Shown: one piece after another, positions 1-7,311 of the stretch
Layout: every line of letters begins with the position of its first letter
Position numbering within the stretch: the first letter of the stretch is position 1
NCBI GenBank assembly: GCA_049513975.1
Contig: JBEKVM010000166.1
Span: 1 to 10,528, forward strand
Reading direction: 5' to 3'
Origin: JBEKOF01 sp049513975
GTDB taxonomy: Bacteria > Verrucomicrobiota > Verrucomicrobiia > Limisphaerales > Palsa-1400
DNA: 10,528 nt
The notes under the pieces: generated by a model
Seen by the model: the letters and a program-made list of their open reading frames with translations, nothing else
Told to the model about the DNA's origin: nothing
Database searches by the model: none
Position numbers and translations under genes: made by a program

Positions 1-2
1 AG

Positions 3-110
3 CAAATCCTGCAAAAAATGCGTCGCCTCTCCCACCGCATCCTGCTTGAACACACGCCCGGCCCGAACCGACACAAGCCGTTGTCACTCAAACAACTACG
101 TCTTATCTAA
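3..110 (+). CDS. C-terminal fragment of a probable transposase
   Basis: An open frame runs in from the window edge and ends at TAA 108-110, giving 35 residues that end in KPLSLKQLRLI. The peptide is very basic (many R, K and H), as transposase C-termini often are. No catalytic motif is visible because only the tail is present, so the family cannot be named. The main reason to call it a transposase is position: its stop codon lies inside the 21-bp terminal repeat at 102-122, as expected for an ORF that runs to the end of an insertion sequence. The frame is the same as that of the RCC1 gene that follows, separated only by this stop. It could instead be the end of an unrelated gene. Confidence 0.4.
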   Translation, partial: QILQKMRRLSHRILLEHTPGPNRHKPLSLKQLRLI

Positions 111-122
111 GCGCCATTCGGG
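102..122 (+). repeat. Right terminal inverted repeat of an insertion sequence
   Basis: Twenty-one bases here, starting cttatctaagcgccattc, are exactly the reverse complement of 10407-10427. Here the element interior lies to the left, where the transposase tail is. At the other end the interior lies to the right. The similarity may extend outward with mismatches (gactgacccc here against a related ccagtcac stretch at the other end), so the outermost base of the element is not fixed. Host coding sequence resumes by about 136. Confidence 0.7.
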
Positions 123-134
123 ACTGACCCCTTC

Positions 135-1532
135 ATGTCCAACGTGGTGGCCATCGCGGCGGGCGGCGAACACAGTTTGGCCTTGAAATCAAACGGGACC
201 GTGGTGGCGTGGGGCTACAACGGTTCCGGCCAAACCAGCGTGCCGGCGGGGTTGAGCAACGTCATGGCTATCGCGGCGGGTTGGGCGCACAGTCTGGCCT
301 TGAAGAATGACGGCACTTTTGTGGCCTGGGGGGACAACAGCAGCGGACAGATCAACGTCCCGAATGAAATTCAGACCACCATCGTCACCTCCACCAACAC
401 TTCTGGCCCACCGGATATCGTAACCATCACCGGAACGCCGATCAACGTCAAGATGATTGCCGCTGGCGGCGACCACAACATGGCGGCGATCTTCAACCCA
501 TACGTGCAATACCAGATCAACGTCGCGCAAGACCTGCTGCTGATTTACAACAGCACCAACATCTCACTCAGTTCCAACGTCTGCGCTTATTATCTGACTA
601 ATCGTCCGATGGTGGGCAAGGCCAATCGGCTTGGGTTCAATTGCCCAACAAATGAGATAATCGCCGGCTCCGATTACACAAATATATTTGTGCCGCCGAT
701 CCTCAACTGGCTCACCGTGAATCCAACAAAGCGGCCGCAATACGTCATTCTCTTTCAGGATTTCCCATCCCGACTCCACACAGCTACGGGCAATTTGAGC
801 GTACAAGTGGACATGAGCACCGACTTTTTCACCAACTATCCACGTTCTTGGCTTCCGTTTGTTACGGGCATCAACATGAACGGGGCGAATGGCGCCTCCG
901 ACTGCACTGCCTACATTGACAAGCTTGCGTATTTCGGCTCCAATTATTCGGCTGGCCAGCTTTTCATCAGCGCGAGCACCTCCGGATACGGCGATAGGAA
1001 TTGGTACTTTGACGACTCCATAATAGGACAAACAAACTCGCCTCTCAACACGAACTCTCTCGGCTATGAGGCCACGAGCGGAGTCTTGGCGGCACTTCCA
1101 TCAGCGTCCATAGTTTATGAATACAACACCAACATCACCCGCGGCACAAATGTTGTTGGCTATTACTCGGCCGGAATTCATGCGGGCTTTCCCTATACCT
1201 ATCCGATTGATGGGACGGTCACCTTCGTTGGCAATAGCGGTTGGTATTTGATTCAAACCGATGAGTCATTTAATGGCATCCGAGAATACACTGGACAGGG
1301 AAATTTTCTGGAATGGTACTCTAGCAATGCTTTTGGCGGTACAGATTACTCACATACGCCAATCGGGGCCGTCTGCCACGTTGATGAACCCGGCAGGGCT
1401 GAGAATGATCCCTATCTGTATTTCGGGCTGTGGGCGGCTGGCAAGGGCTTCGCCTGTTGTGCGTGGAACTCGTTTTATGGTTACGGCACGCCATTTCTGC
1501 AGGTCGTTGGGGACCCGTTTGTAAAAAGATAA
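135..1532 (+). CDS. RCC1-repeat / TIGR03790-like secreted protein, 5'-truncated at an IS junction
   Basis: The 465-residue reading frame begins in the middle of an RCC1 (beta-propeller) repeat. Two near-identical units occupy residues 1-39 and 40-78 (AIAAGGEHSLALKSNGTVVAWG and its partner), and a third remnant, MIAAGGDHNMA, lies at 107-117. From about residue 123 to the end the protein resembles the TIGR03790 family of Verrucomicrobia and Planctomycetes: LLLIYNSTN then AYYLTNRP near the start, GYYSAGIHAG at 342-351, and the closing QVVGDPFVKR, which recalls the GDP ending of that family and of C25-like peptidases. Its function is unknown. There is no signal peptide, no Shine-Dalgarno sequence, and the ATG sits 13 bases past the IS repeat. 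The real N-terminus, with the signal peptide and more blades, was probably removed by the insertion, so this is likely a broken gene. The PEP-CTERM gene follows after 8 bases. The TIGR03790 assignment is from memory of the family pattern. Confidence 0.7.
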   Translation: MSNVVAIAAGGEHSLALKSNGTVVAWGYNGSGQTSVPAGLSNVMAIAAGWAHSLALKNDGTFVAWGDNSSGQINVPNEIQTTIVTSTNTSGPPDIVTITGTPINVKMIAAGGDHNMAAIFNPYVQYQINVAQDLLLIYNSTNISLSSNVCAYYLTNRPMVGKANRLGFNCPTNEIIAGSDYTNIFVPPILNWLTVNPTKRPQYVILFQDFPSRLHTATGNLSVQVDMSTDFFTNYPRSWLPFVTGINMNGANGASDCTAYIDKLAYFGSNYSAGQLFISASTSGYGDRNWYFDDSIIGQTNSPLNTNSLGYEATSGVLAALPSASIVYEYNTNITRGTNVVGYYSAGIHAGFPYTYPIDGTVTFVGNSGWYLIQTDESFNGIREYTGQGNFLEWYSSNAFGGTDYSHTPIGAVCHVDEPGRAENDPYLYFGLWAAGKGFACCAWNSFYGYGTPFLQVVGDPFVKR

Positions 1533-1540
1533 CCCTTACT

Positions 1541-2275
1541 ATGAAATCCAGAAAACCTAAAAGCCTAGTACTATTCTTGCTCTGCTGTTCGAGCCAGATA
1601 AGCGCACTCTCACAAGCAAATTTCCAAAACCTCAATTTCGAGGCGGCGAATTTGCCAGTTATTCCGGCGGGTCAATACGGCGGCGAGGTGGCGGTTTCTT
1701 CGGCACTCCCCGGCTGGACGGCGTATCTCGGAAACACCGAACAATCTCAGGTCCTTCACAATTATGCCTACAATAGCACCGCGACCGTTGATATTCTTGG
1801 ACCGAACTGGCAGGAAACTTCTGGATATACATTCGGAATTATTGATGGTCAGTACTCGGTTTTCATTCAATCGGGAAACGATCCCAATAACGTCACGACT
1901 TTCGATAACGCCTCCATCGCCCAAACCGGCACCGTGCCTGCAAACGCCGAATCGCTGCAATTTAAGGCGTGGCAGTTGTATGTTGGAAGATTTTCGGTTA
2001 CTTTTAACGGAAACAGCTTGTCTCCGGTAGTGCTTTCCACCGGGCAAGGCCCGTCTGGGCAACCTTACACCCTGTACGGTGCCGATATCTCGCCTTACGC
2101 CGGCCAAACAGGCCAATTAGAATTCACCCAGTTGTATAACACAGCCGATCCGAGCCTGCTTCTTGACGACATCACTTTTTCCCCAAACGCCGTGCCCGAA
2201 CCCAGCACGCTGGCGCTCATCGTCACGGGAGGGCTGGCGCTGGCCGTACGCCGCTGGCGCGCCAAGGGTTCATGA
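1541..2275 (+). CDS. PEP-CTERM sorting-domain secreted protein
   Basis: This is a 244-residue exported protein. Residues 1-25 form a signal peptide: basic MKSRKPK, a hydrophobic core LVLFLLCC, and a likely cleavage near ALSQA. The body (26-215) is rich in N, G, S, T and Q, begins NFQNLNFE and contains PGWTAYLG. Such patterns are common in verrucomicrobial PEP-CTERM proteins and suggest a beta-sandwich. The C-terminus has the full sorting signal: VPEPSTLAL at 218-226, a hydrophobic stretch to about 236, then RRWRAK. In this family an exosortase cuts at PEP and the product is anchored or released at the surface. No exosortase gene is in the window. The frame is open back to 1430, but ATG 1541 was chosen because it gives the signal peptide and avoids overlap with the previous gene. 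Only a weak purine stretch (gtaaaaaga) lies upstream. It is probably co-transcribed with the RCC1 gene. The specific role is unknown. Confidence 0.88.
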   Translation: MKSRKPKSLVLFLLCCSSQISALSQANFQNLNFEAANLPVIPAGQYGGEVAVSSALPGWTAYLGNTEQSQVLHNYAYNSTATVDILGPNWQETSGYTFGIIDGQYSVFIQSGNDPNNVTTFDNASIAQTGTVPANAESLQFKAWQLYVGRFSVTFNGNSLSPVVLSTGQGPSGQPYTLYGADISPYAGQTGQLEFTQLYNTADPSLLLDDITFSPNAVPEPSTLALIVTGGLALAVRRWRAKGS

Positions 2276-2325
2276 AAACCGCAGAACTGTTTGCGGCGCC
2301 AGCCAATCTTAAGGGTTTTTGATTT

Positions 2326-2346
2326 GCGGCGGTCATAGACCGCCGC
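2326..2346. repeat. Perfect 9-bp palindrome (REP-like) between convergent genes
   Basis: The arms gcggcggtc (2326-2334) and gaccgccgc (2338-2346) pair perfectly around the loop ata. It lies in the 86-base gap between the converging PEP-CTERM and glycosidase genes, where it could stop transcription from both sides. No T-tract follows on either strand, so a standard intrinsic terminator is not supported. A dispersed REP-like element is equally likely. Only one copy is in the window. Confidence 0.6.
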
Positions 2347-2361
2347 TACAGAGCTTCAACT

Positions 2362-5300
2362 TCATTGGGCTTCGGAAAACACTCCGAATTCGGCAAGGGC
2401 CGGGCAGACGGGGGAGTTGAGGATGCGGAGCCTGACTTTGTCGGTCGTGACCGGCTCGTGGCGCACCAGGCGGCAATGGCCGATGCTGGTGCCGGTGGCA
2501 AATTCAACCCAGGCCCCGCCCTGCCATTGGTCCAGCGAATAAGTTTCCACGCGCTGGCCCAGCGGAATATATTCCCGCAGCCGCACCACGCTGAAGGTGA
2601 CCGCCTTGGGCCATTGCAGGACCAATTCCGCGTTGGTGACGCCGTCCTCCGCGGCCCAATATCGGCCCGGCAGGCCGCGCAGCACATTTTCCGCGGTGAA
2701 GCCGGCGTCGTTGCCGCGGGTGCTGGAGGCGGTGATCTTCGCGTCGAGGGCCAGGTTGTTGGAGAAGATATTGTCAATTATACGATGAAACTCCTGGAGC
2801 GAGCGCGCGTCCGCCCCGGCAATTTGGCCGCGCCGGTCCGGCGGCAGGTTCAGGAGAAGGGAGGCGCCGCGGCCGACCGAGGCAAAGTAGAGGTTGACCA
2901 GTTGTTGCGGCGTTTTCACGCTACGGTCCTCGGAGGCATGATAGAACCAGCCCGGACGGATGGAGACATCGCACTCGGCCGGGAGCCAGTCGGCGCCGGG
3001 ACGGTCCCCGCGGTTCAGCCGGCCCGTGTCGGACTGGCCGGGGGCGAAGTCGCGGCGATTGAGCGTGGCCCAGCAAGTCACGCCGGCCGTGCCGTTTTCG
3101 TTGCCCACCCATCGGATGTCCGGGCCGCCGTCGCTGAACATGCAGGCGTTGGGCTGGAGTTCGCGGACGATCTGCCAGGTGTTGGTCCAGTCGTAATAGC
3201 GGTTGGCGTTAATGGTGCGCCTCTCTCTCGCCCCGCCGTAATAGCCGTCGCCGCCATTGGCGCCGTCAAACCAGATTTCGGAGATCGGGCCGTAATTGCC
3301 CAGCAACTCGCGCAATTGGTTGCGATAGTAAACGATGTACTCCGGCTGGCCGTAGTCCTTGTGGTTGCGGTCCCAGGGGGAAAGATAGACGCCAAAGCGA
3401 AGGCCGTATTGGCGGCAGGCGTCGGAAACTTCCTTGACCACGTCGCCATGCCCATTTCTCCACGGACTATTCTTGACAGAGTGTTCCGTGTATTGCGACG
3501 GCCACAGGCAAAAGCCGTCGTGGTGTTTGCAGACCAGAACAAGTTCCTTCAAACCGCCGGCGACGGCGGTGCGCACGATCTGGCCGGCGTCGAAATCGGC
3601 GGGGTTGAAAGTGGATTCCTTTTCGTCGCCGTAACCCCATTCATTGCCGGTGAAAGTGTTCATGCCGAAATGAAGGAACCCGCAAACTTCCAGGTCTTCC
3701 CAGGCCAGTTGCCGCGGGCTGGGCGCCGGCCCGTAGGCGGGAGGCGAATTGGCCGGCGGCGCGGGCGGTTCGGGGCGGCAAGTCACCTGGAGGAGGGCGA
3801 GGCGGCGCTCGTCAGCTTGCAAGCGCCGTGTGAAACCCTCCCAATCGCGGGACGCCTTGGGCGACCATCCGACTTCGGCAATGGCGCACTCACGGGGGAA
3901 GATCATGTACTGCATCTGCCGCACGGTCGGGATGTATTCGGTCCAAAGATTGCCCTGCAAGCCGAGGATGTGATTTTGAAACTCGGCGGGCAACTTCGCC
4001 GGAATTGGCTCATAGGCGTAAACGTTCTTGAGCGGCAGAAAGCCGCCAATGGCGCGCGGTTCGGAAAGCGGGACGCCGCGGCCTTGGACGCTGGATTGGT
4101 AATGGTCCAGGTAACAATCGTTGTTGGGGGACATGACGACATCGTGGCCCTCCTCGGCCCCCTCGACCGCGCCGCCGATCCAGTCCATCAAGGCGGCGTT
4201 TTTGGCCAGGCCGCCTTCGCGGATTTCGCTCCAGCCGATCAGGGTGCGCCCGTTGGCATTGATGAATTTCTCGATGCGGCGGATGAAATAGCTTTGCAAT
4301 TCGTTTTCGTCCTTTAATCCTTCCGCCTTGATGCGCGCCTGGCATTTCGCACAATTCTTCCAATCCTGCTTTGGCACCTCGTCGCCGCCGATGTGAATAT
4401 ATTTGCCTGGAAACAAGGCGAAGACCTCCGTGAGCACGTCCTGGAGAAAGGCAAAAGTCTCGTCGTTGCCCGCGCAATAGACGCCATGAAAAACACCGCC
4501 CGCCGTTTCAATGTTCAACGGGCCGCCCTTGCAAGTGAACTGCGGGTAGGCGGAGAGCGCGGCGGTGGAATGCCCCGGCATTTCTATTTCCGGGACGATG
4601 GTGATATGGCGCGCCTGCGCGTAAGCCACCACCTCCCGAATGTCATCCTGCGTGTAAAATCCGCCGTAGCGCCCGTCCGGGCCGTAATTGGTCGTCACGG
4701 CGCTGTTCAACCCGAAGCCGACGCCATCGCGCCAGGCGCCCATCTGCGTGAGCTTGGGGTATTTTTTAATTTCAATCCGCCAGCCCTGATCGTCCACCAA
4801 ATGCCAGTGGAAGGTGTTGATTTTGTGCAGCGCCAGCAAGTCCAGCAGGCCTTCGACCTCGGTCTTGTTGTAAAAGTGGCGGCTGACATCCAGCATCAAT
4901 CCGCGCCAAGGAAAACGCGGCTGGTCCTGGATTTCGACGCAGGGCGCCTGCCAGGCCGTGTTCGTCACCGTCGCCGGCGCGAAAATCTCCGGCGGGAGCA
5001 GTTCCAAAAACGATTGCATCCCATAAAAAACGCCGGCCGGCGCGGGCGCGCGGATCACCACCGAGCCGGGCGCGACCGTCAGGGCGTATCCCTCCGGTCC
5101 CAGGGCGGCGGCGGCGCCCTGCGTTGTCAATAATACTTCTCCGGCGGCGGCCTTCCCCTTCGTGCTGCCGGCGACCGGGACCGGATACCCCGTCGCCCTC
5201 CGCAGACGCTCCGCCAGCCACTGCGCGGTTGGGAGCGAAGCGGGGTCGGCCGCAATCCGCGTGGCCGGGACGAGTTGGAACACCCCGGCGCGGCGCTCCA

Positions 5301-5451
5301 ATTTTTGGGGCGCGGGAATGATGGCGATGCCCGCGTCCGTCGCCACACCGGCAGGCGCGGCGGGAACAGGGCGGGCTTGGTTGCTGCGGCAGGAAACCGC
5401 CAGCACCAGGGCCAGGGAAGAAAGAAGGAGAGTTGGAATAATATGCTTCAT
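2362..5451 (-). CDS. GH20 beta-N-acetylhexosaminidase - GH29 alpha-L-fucosidase - discoidin-like fusion lipoprotein
   Basis: This 1029-residue protein carries two glycosidases. Residues 1-21 form a lipoprotein signal with lipobox LAVSC (Cys21), so it is probably membrane-anchored outside the cytoplasm. Residues 41-170 match the GH20 N-terminal domain (IIPAPQKLE). Residues 178-545 are the GH20 barrel: WRGLMLDVSRHF at 182-193, FHWHLVDDQGWR at 214-225, HIGGDEVPK with the catalytic Asp357-Glu358 pair, and LQGNLWTEY at 498-506. A proline-rich linker (560-580) leads to a GH29 domain (583-890) of the GH29-B type: GFLHFGMNTF, KHHDGFCLWPS at 642-652, and EIWFDG with the likely nucleophile Asp729. Glu785 in RWVGNENG is a candidate acid/base. 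Residues 895-1029 look like a discoidin (F5/8 type C) domain, usual behind GH29-B. All key residues are present. Expected action is release of alpha-1,3/4-fucose and beta-linked GlcNAc/GalNAc from fucosylated glycans. ATG 5451 was chosen because it gives the signal peptide; the frame extends to 5628 inside the upstream gene. It starts 13 bases after the sugar porter. Confidence 0.92.
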   Translation of the reverse strand: MKHIIPTLLLSSLALVLAVSCRSNQARPVPAAPAGVATDAGIAIIPAPQKLERRAGVFQLVPATRIAADPASLPTAQWLAERLRRATGYPVPVAGSTKGKAAAGEVLLTTQGAAAALGPEGYALTVAPGSVVIRAPAPAGVFYGMQSFLELLPPEIFAPATVTNTAWQAPCVEIQDQPRFPWRGLMLDVSRHFYNKTEVEGLLDLLALHKINTFHWHLVDDQGWRIEIKKYPKLTQMGAWRDGVGFGLNSAVTTNYGPDGRYGGFYTQDDIREVVAYAQARHITIVPEIEMPGHSTAALSAYPQFTCKGGPLNIETAGGVFHGVYCAGNDETFAFLQDVLTEVFALFPGKYIHIGGDEVPKQDWKNCAKCQARIKAEGLKDENELQSYFIRRIEKFINANGRTLIGWSEIREGGLAKNAALMDWIGGAVEGAEEGHDVVMSPNNDCYLDHYQSSVQGRGVPLSEPRAIGGFLPLKNVYAYEPIPAKLPAEFQNHILGLQGNLWTEYIPTVRQMQYMIFPRECAIAEVGWSPKASRDWEGFTRRLQADERRLALLQVTCRPEPPAPPANSPPAYGPAPSPRQLAWEDLEVCGFLHFGMNTFTGNEWGYGDEKESTFNPADFDAGQIVRTAVAGGLKELVLVCKHHDGFCLWPSQYTEHSVKNSPWRNGHGDVVKEVSDACRQYGLRFGVYLSPWDRNHKDYGQPEYIVYYRNQLRELLGNYGPISEIWFDGANGGDGYYGGARERRTINANRYYDWTNTWQIVRELQPNACMFSDGGPDIRWVGNENGTAGVTCWATLNRRDFAPGQSDTGRLNRGDRPGADWLPAECDVSIRPGWFYHASEDRSVKTPQQLVNLYFASVGRGASLLLNLPPDRRGQIAGADARSLQEFHRIIDNIFSNNLALDAKITASSTRGNDAGFTAENVLRGLPGRYWAAEDGVTNAELVLQWPKAVTFSVVRLREYIPLGQRVETYSLDQWQGGAWVEFATGTSIGHCRLVRHEPVTTDKVRLRILNSPVCPALAEFGVFSEAQ

Positions 5452-5464
5452 AAATTCTGCCGGG

Positions 5465-7267
5465 TTAACTGCGTTCAAAATGCTCCTCGATTTCCTCCAG
5501 CGTCTTGCCTTTGGTCTCCGGCAGGAAGAACGTGGCGGTGATGAAATAGACCACCGTGAAACCTGCGAAGGCGAAGAACACGGTCGCGTAGCCGTGCGCG
5601 CCGACCGTAGGCAGGAAAACTGCCGCAATGGCCCACGAAACGGCAGTGTTCAAGAACAACGCAATACCCATGCCGTTGGAACGAATGCGCGTAGGCATCA
5701 ACTCGGAGAGCGCCAGCCAAACGCAGACCCCCGGGCCAACGGCGAAAAAGGCGACGAAAATGAAGAGCAGAACCGCCGTCAGCCAGCCATTGGTTTCACT
5801 TGACAGAGGCGTGATGAACGCATGATCAATTTTCAGAGGCGCCTTCGTTGCCGCGTCATAATTGGAAAAAGGATGCTTGATGATTGCCTCGAACTTTTTG
5901 GCCGGCACGACGCTGTTGCGCGACACTTCCACCGGCTTGCCCGCCAAATCATCGGAGCGCACGGCGGTGGTCGCGCCGTGGAAATCGCCGTAGGAATAAA
6001 TCACCACCAGCGTGGAAGGCCGGCTGCCAAAATTCTTCCCCGCCAGCAGGTTTGCGGCGGTCCCGGAATTGAAACTGAGGGCGAGCGTCTGATTGGTTGT
6101 GACCTGCGATTGCACGAGGTCTTTCACATCCACACACATTTTTTCGGTCTGACGGAACAACAGACCGGCCAGGACCAGCGAAATGATGATGCCGGAGGTG
6201 CCAAGGGACAGCAGGAATTTCCGGCCTTTGCGGTCCACCAGGACCACCGCGCCGATGGTCGCCAAGAAATTGATGAGCGTAAAAAAGAAATTGCACAGGT
6301 GCGCCGGCTTGTCGTCCAGTCCGGCTTGAATGAGAATCGTCGTGTTGTAGCCGATGATGGAATTGATGCCCGTGGCCTGGTTGCACGCCAGGATGACGCA
6401 AGCCAGCACAAAAGGAATGACATATTTGCGGCGCAGGAGCGATTCCCGGATTTTTTCGCCGGAGGAGGAAACCCTGGCTTTTTCGGCGGCGGCAGTTTCT
6501 TCCATTTCCTGCAACTCAATTTCGGCTTGAGCCTCCGTGCGGGAATGAAGCAGCGCGGCGCGGGCGGCGTCTTTTCGCCCGCGGCGGAACAGCCAGCGCG
6601 GCGATTCCGCCACCATCAAGCTGCCAACGACGAACAAAACTCCCGGCGGCAGCGACACCCAGAAGATGCTGCGCCACGCCGTGTCCTTGAACGCGAATAA
6701 TTTGTCCGCGTCGCCGAGCCGGGCGACGTTGTCCACCCGCGCGCTGAAATACAAACCGATGCCCGCCGCCGCGACAATGCCCAGCGTCAACAGCCATTGA
6801 AAAATGCCGGTGCCTTTGCCGCGGCTGGACGCTCCCAGACATTCCGCCAGATAAAGCGGGATGACGACGCCGATAAAACCGCCGCTGATGCCTTGCAACA
6901 ATCTTCCTGCCATCAGCAAGTCATAGCTGTGAGCGAGCGAAATGACGGGAATGCTGACGACAAATAACAGCCCGCTCAAAATCATCATCTTCTTGCGCCC
7001 CAACCAATCCGCCAACAGGCCGGCGAACAAGGTCGAAATCACGCTGCCCAGCAACACCGCCGCGACGATCAGTGACAGATGTCCGGCGTCAAGCAGTTGC
7101 CCCGTCGCCGCGTCCTTGAACGTCGCTTCAAGATACGGCAGCGCCCCGGCGATAATGCCGACGTCAATGCCGTAGAGCAGGCCGCCCAGGCCCGCAACGA
7201 GCAGCAGAAACCGATTGTAGCCGGCCTTGCTTGCCGTCACAGGGGTGCCAGTGGAGGATGCTGTCAT
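5465..7267 (-). CDS. MFS sugar porter with a large loop between TM9 and TM10
   Basis: This 600-residue inner-membrane transporter belongs to the sugar porter family of the major facilitator superfamily, which usually works by proton symport or facilitated uptake. Family signatures appear in order: GIDVGIIAGALPYL in TM1 (33-46), GLLADWLGRKK at 83-93 (Trp where Arg is usual), GRLLQG at 121-126, PLYLAE at 137-142, AESPRWLFRRGRK at 220-232, NQATGINSIIGYN at 296-308, VDRKGRK at 344-350, ELMPTRIRSNG at 522-532 and PETKGKTLEEIE at 583-594. It is about 120 residues longer than typical members (about 450-500). The excess is mostly a hydrophilic stretch at 373-494 between TM9 and TM10, predicted to face the periplasm. 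The gene is 13 bases upstream of the GH20-GH29 gene and 44 bases downstream of dprA. The substrate cannot be read from sequence; fucose or an N-acetylhexosamine would fit the neighbour. Confidence 0.92.
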   Translation of the reverse strand: MTASSTGTPVTASKAGYNRFLLLVAGLGGLLYGIDVGIIAGALPYLEATFKDAATGQLLDAGHLSLIVAAVLLGSVISTLFAGLLADWLGRKKMMILSGLLFVVSIPVISLAHSYDLLMAGRLLQGISGGFIGVVIPLYLAECLGASSRGKGTGIFQWLLTLGIVAAAGIGLYFSARVDNVARLGDADKLFAFKDTAWRSIFWVSLPPGVLFVVGSLMVAESPRWLFRRGRKDAARAALLHSRTEAQAEIELQEMEETAAAEKARVSSSGEKIRESLLRRKYVIPFVLACVILACNQATGINSIIGYNTTILIQAGLDDKPAHLCNFFFTLINFLATIGAVVLVDRKGRKFLLSLGTSGIIISLVLAGLLFRQTEKMCVDVKDLVQSQVTTNQTLALSFNSGTAANLLAGKNFGSRPSTLVVIYSYGDFHGATTAVRSDDLAGKPVEVSRNSVVPAKKFEAIIKHPFSNYDAATKAPLKIDHAFITPLSSETNGWLTAVLLFIFVAFFAVGPGVCVWLALSELMPTRIRSNGMGIALFLNTAVSWAIAAVFLPTVGAHGYATVFFAFAGFTVVYFITATFFLPETKGKTLEEIEEHFERS

Positions 7268-7311
7268 TTGGTTGAAGGAATTTTCATGGTTTGGGAATCC
7301 CGGTTCCTGCT

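Noticed and set aside
1430..1540. An upstream start for the PEP-CTERM gene
   Set aside because: It overlaps the RCC1 gene and would put 37 residues before a good signal peptide; ATG 1541 fits better.
2365..4317. A 650-residue open frame on the plus strand opposite the glycosidase gene
   Set aside because: It is antisense to strongly supported GH20 and GH29 motifs; long mirror frames are expected from GC-rich codon use. The same holds for frames at 4393-5133, 5822-6700 and 7291-8526.
5452..5628. A 59-residue N-terminal extension of the glycosidase frame
   Set aside because: It overlaps the end of the sugar porter, is rich in Arg/Ser like a shifted frame, and would bury the lipoprotein signal that starts at 5451.
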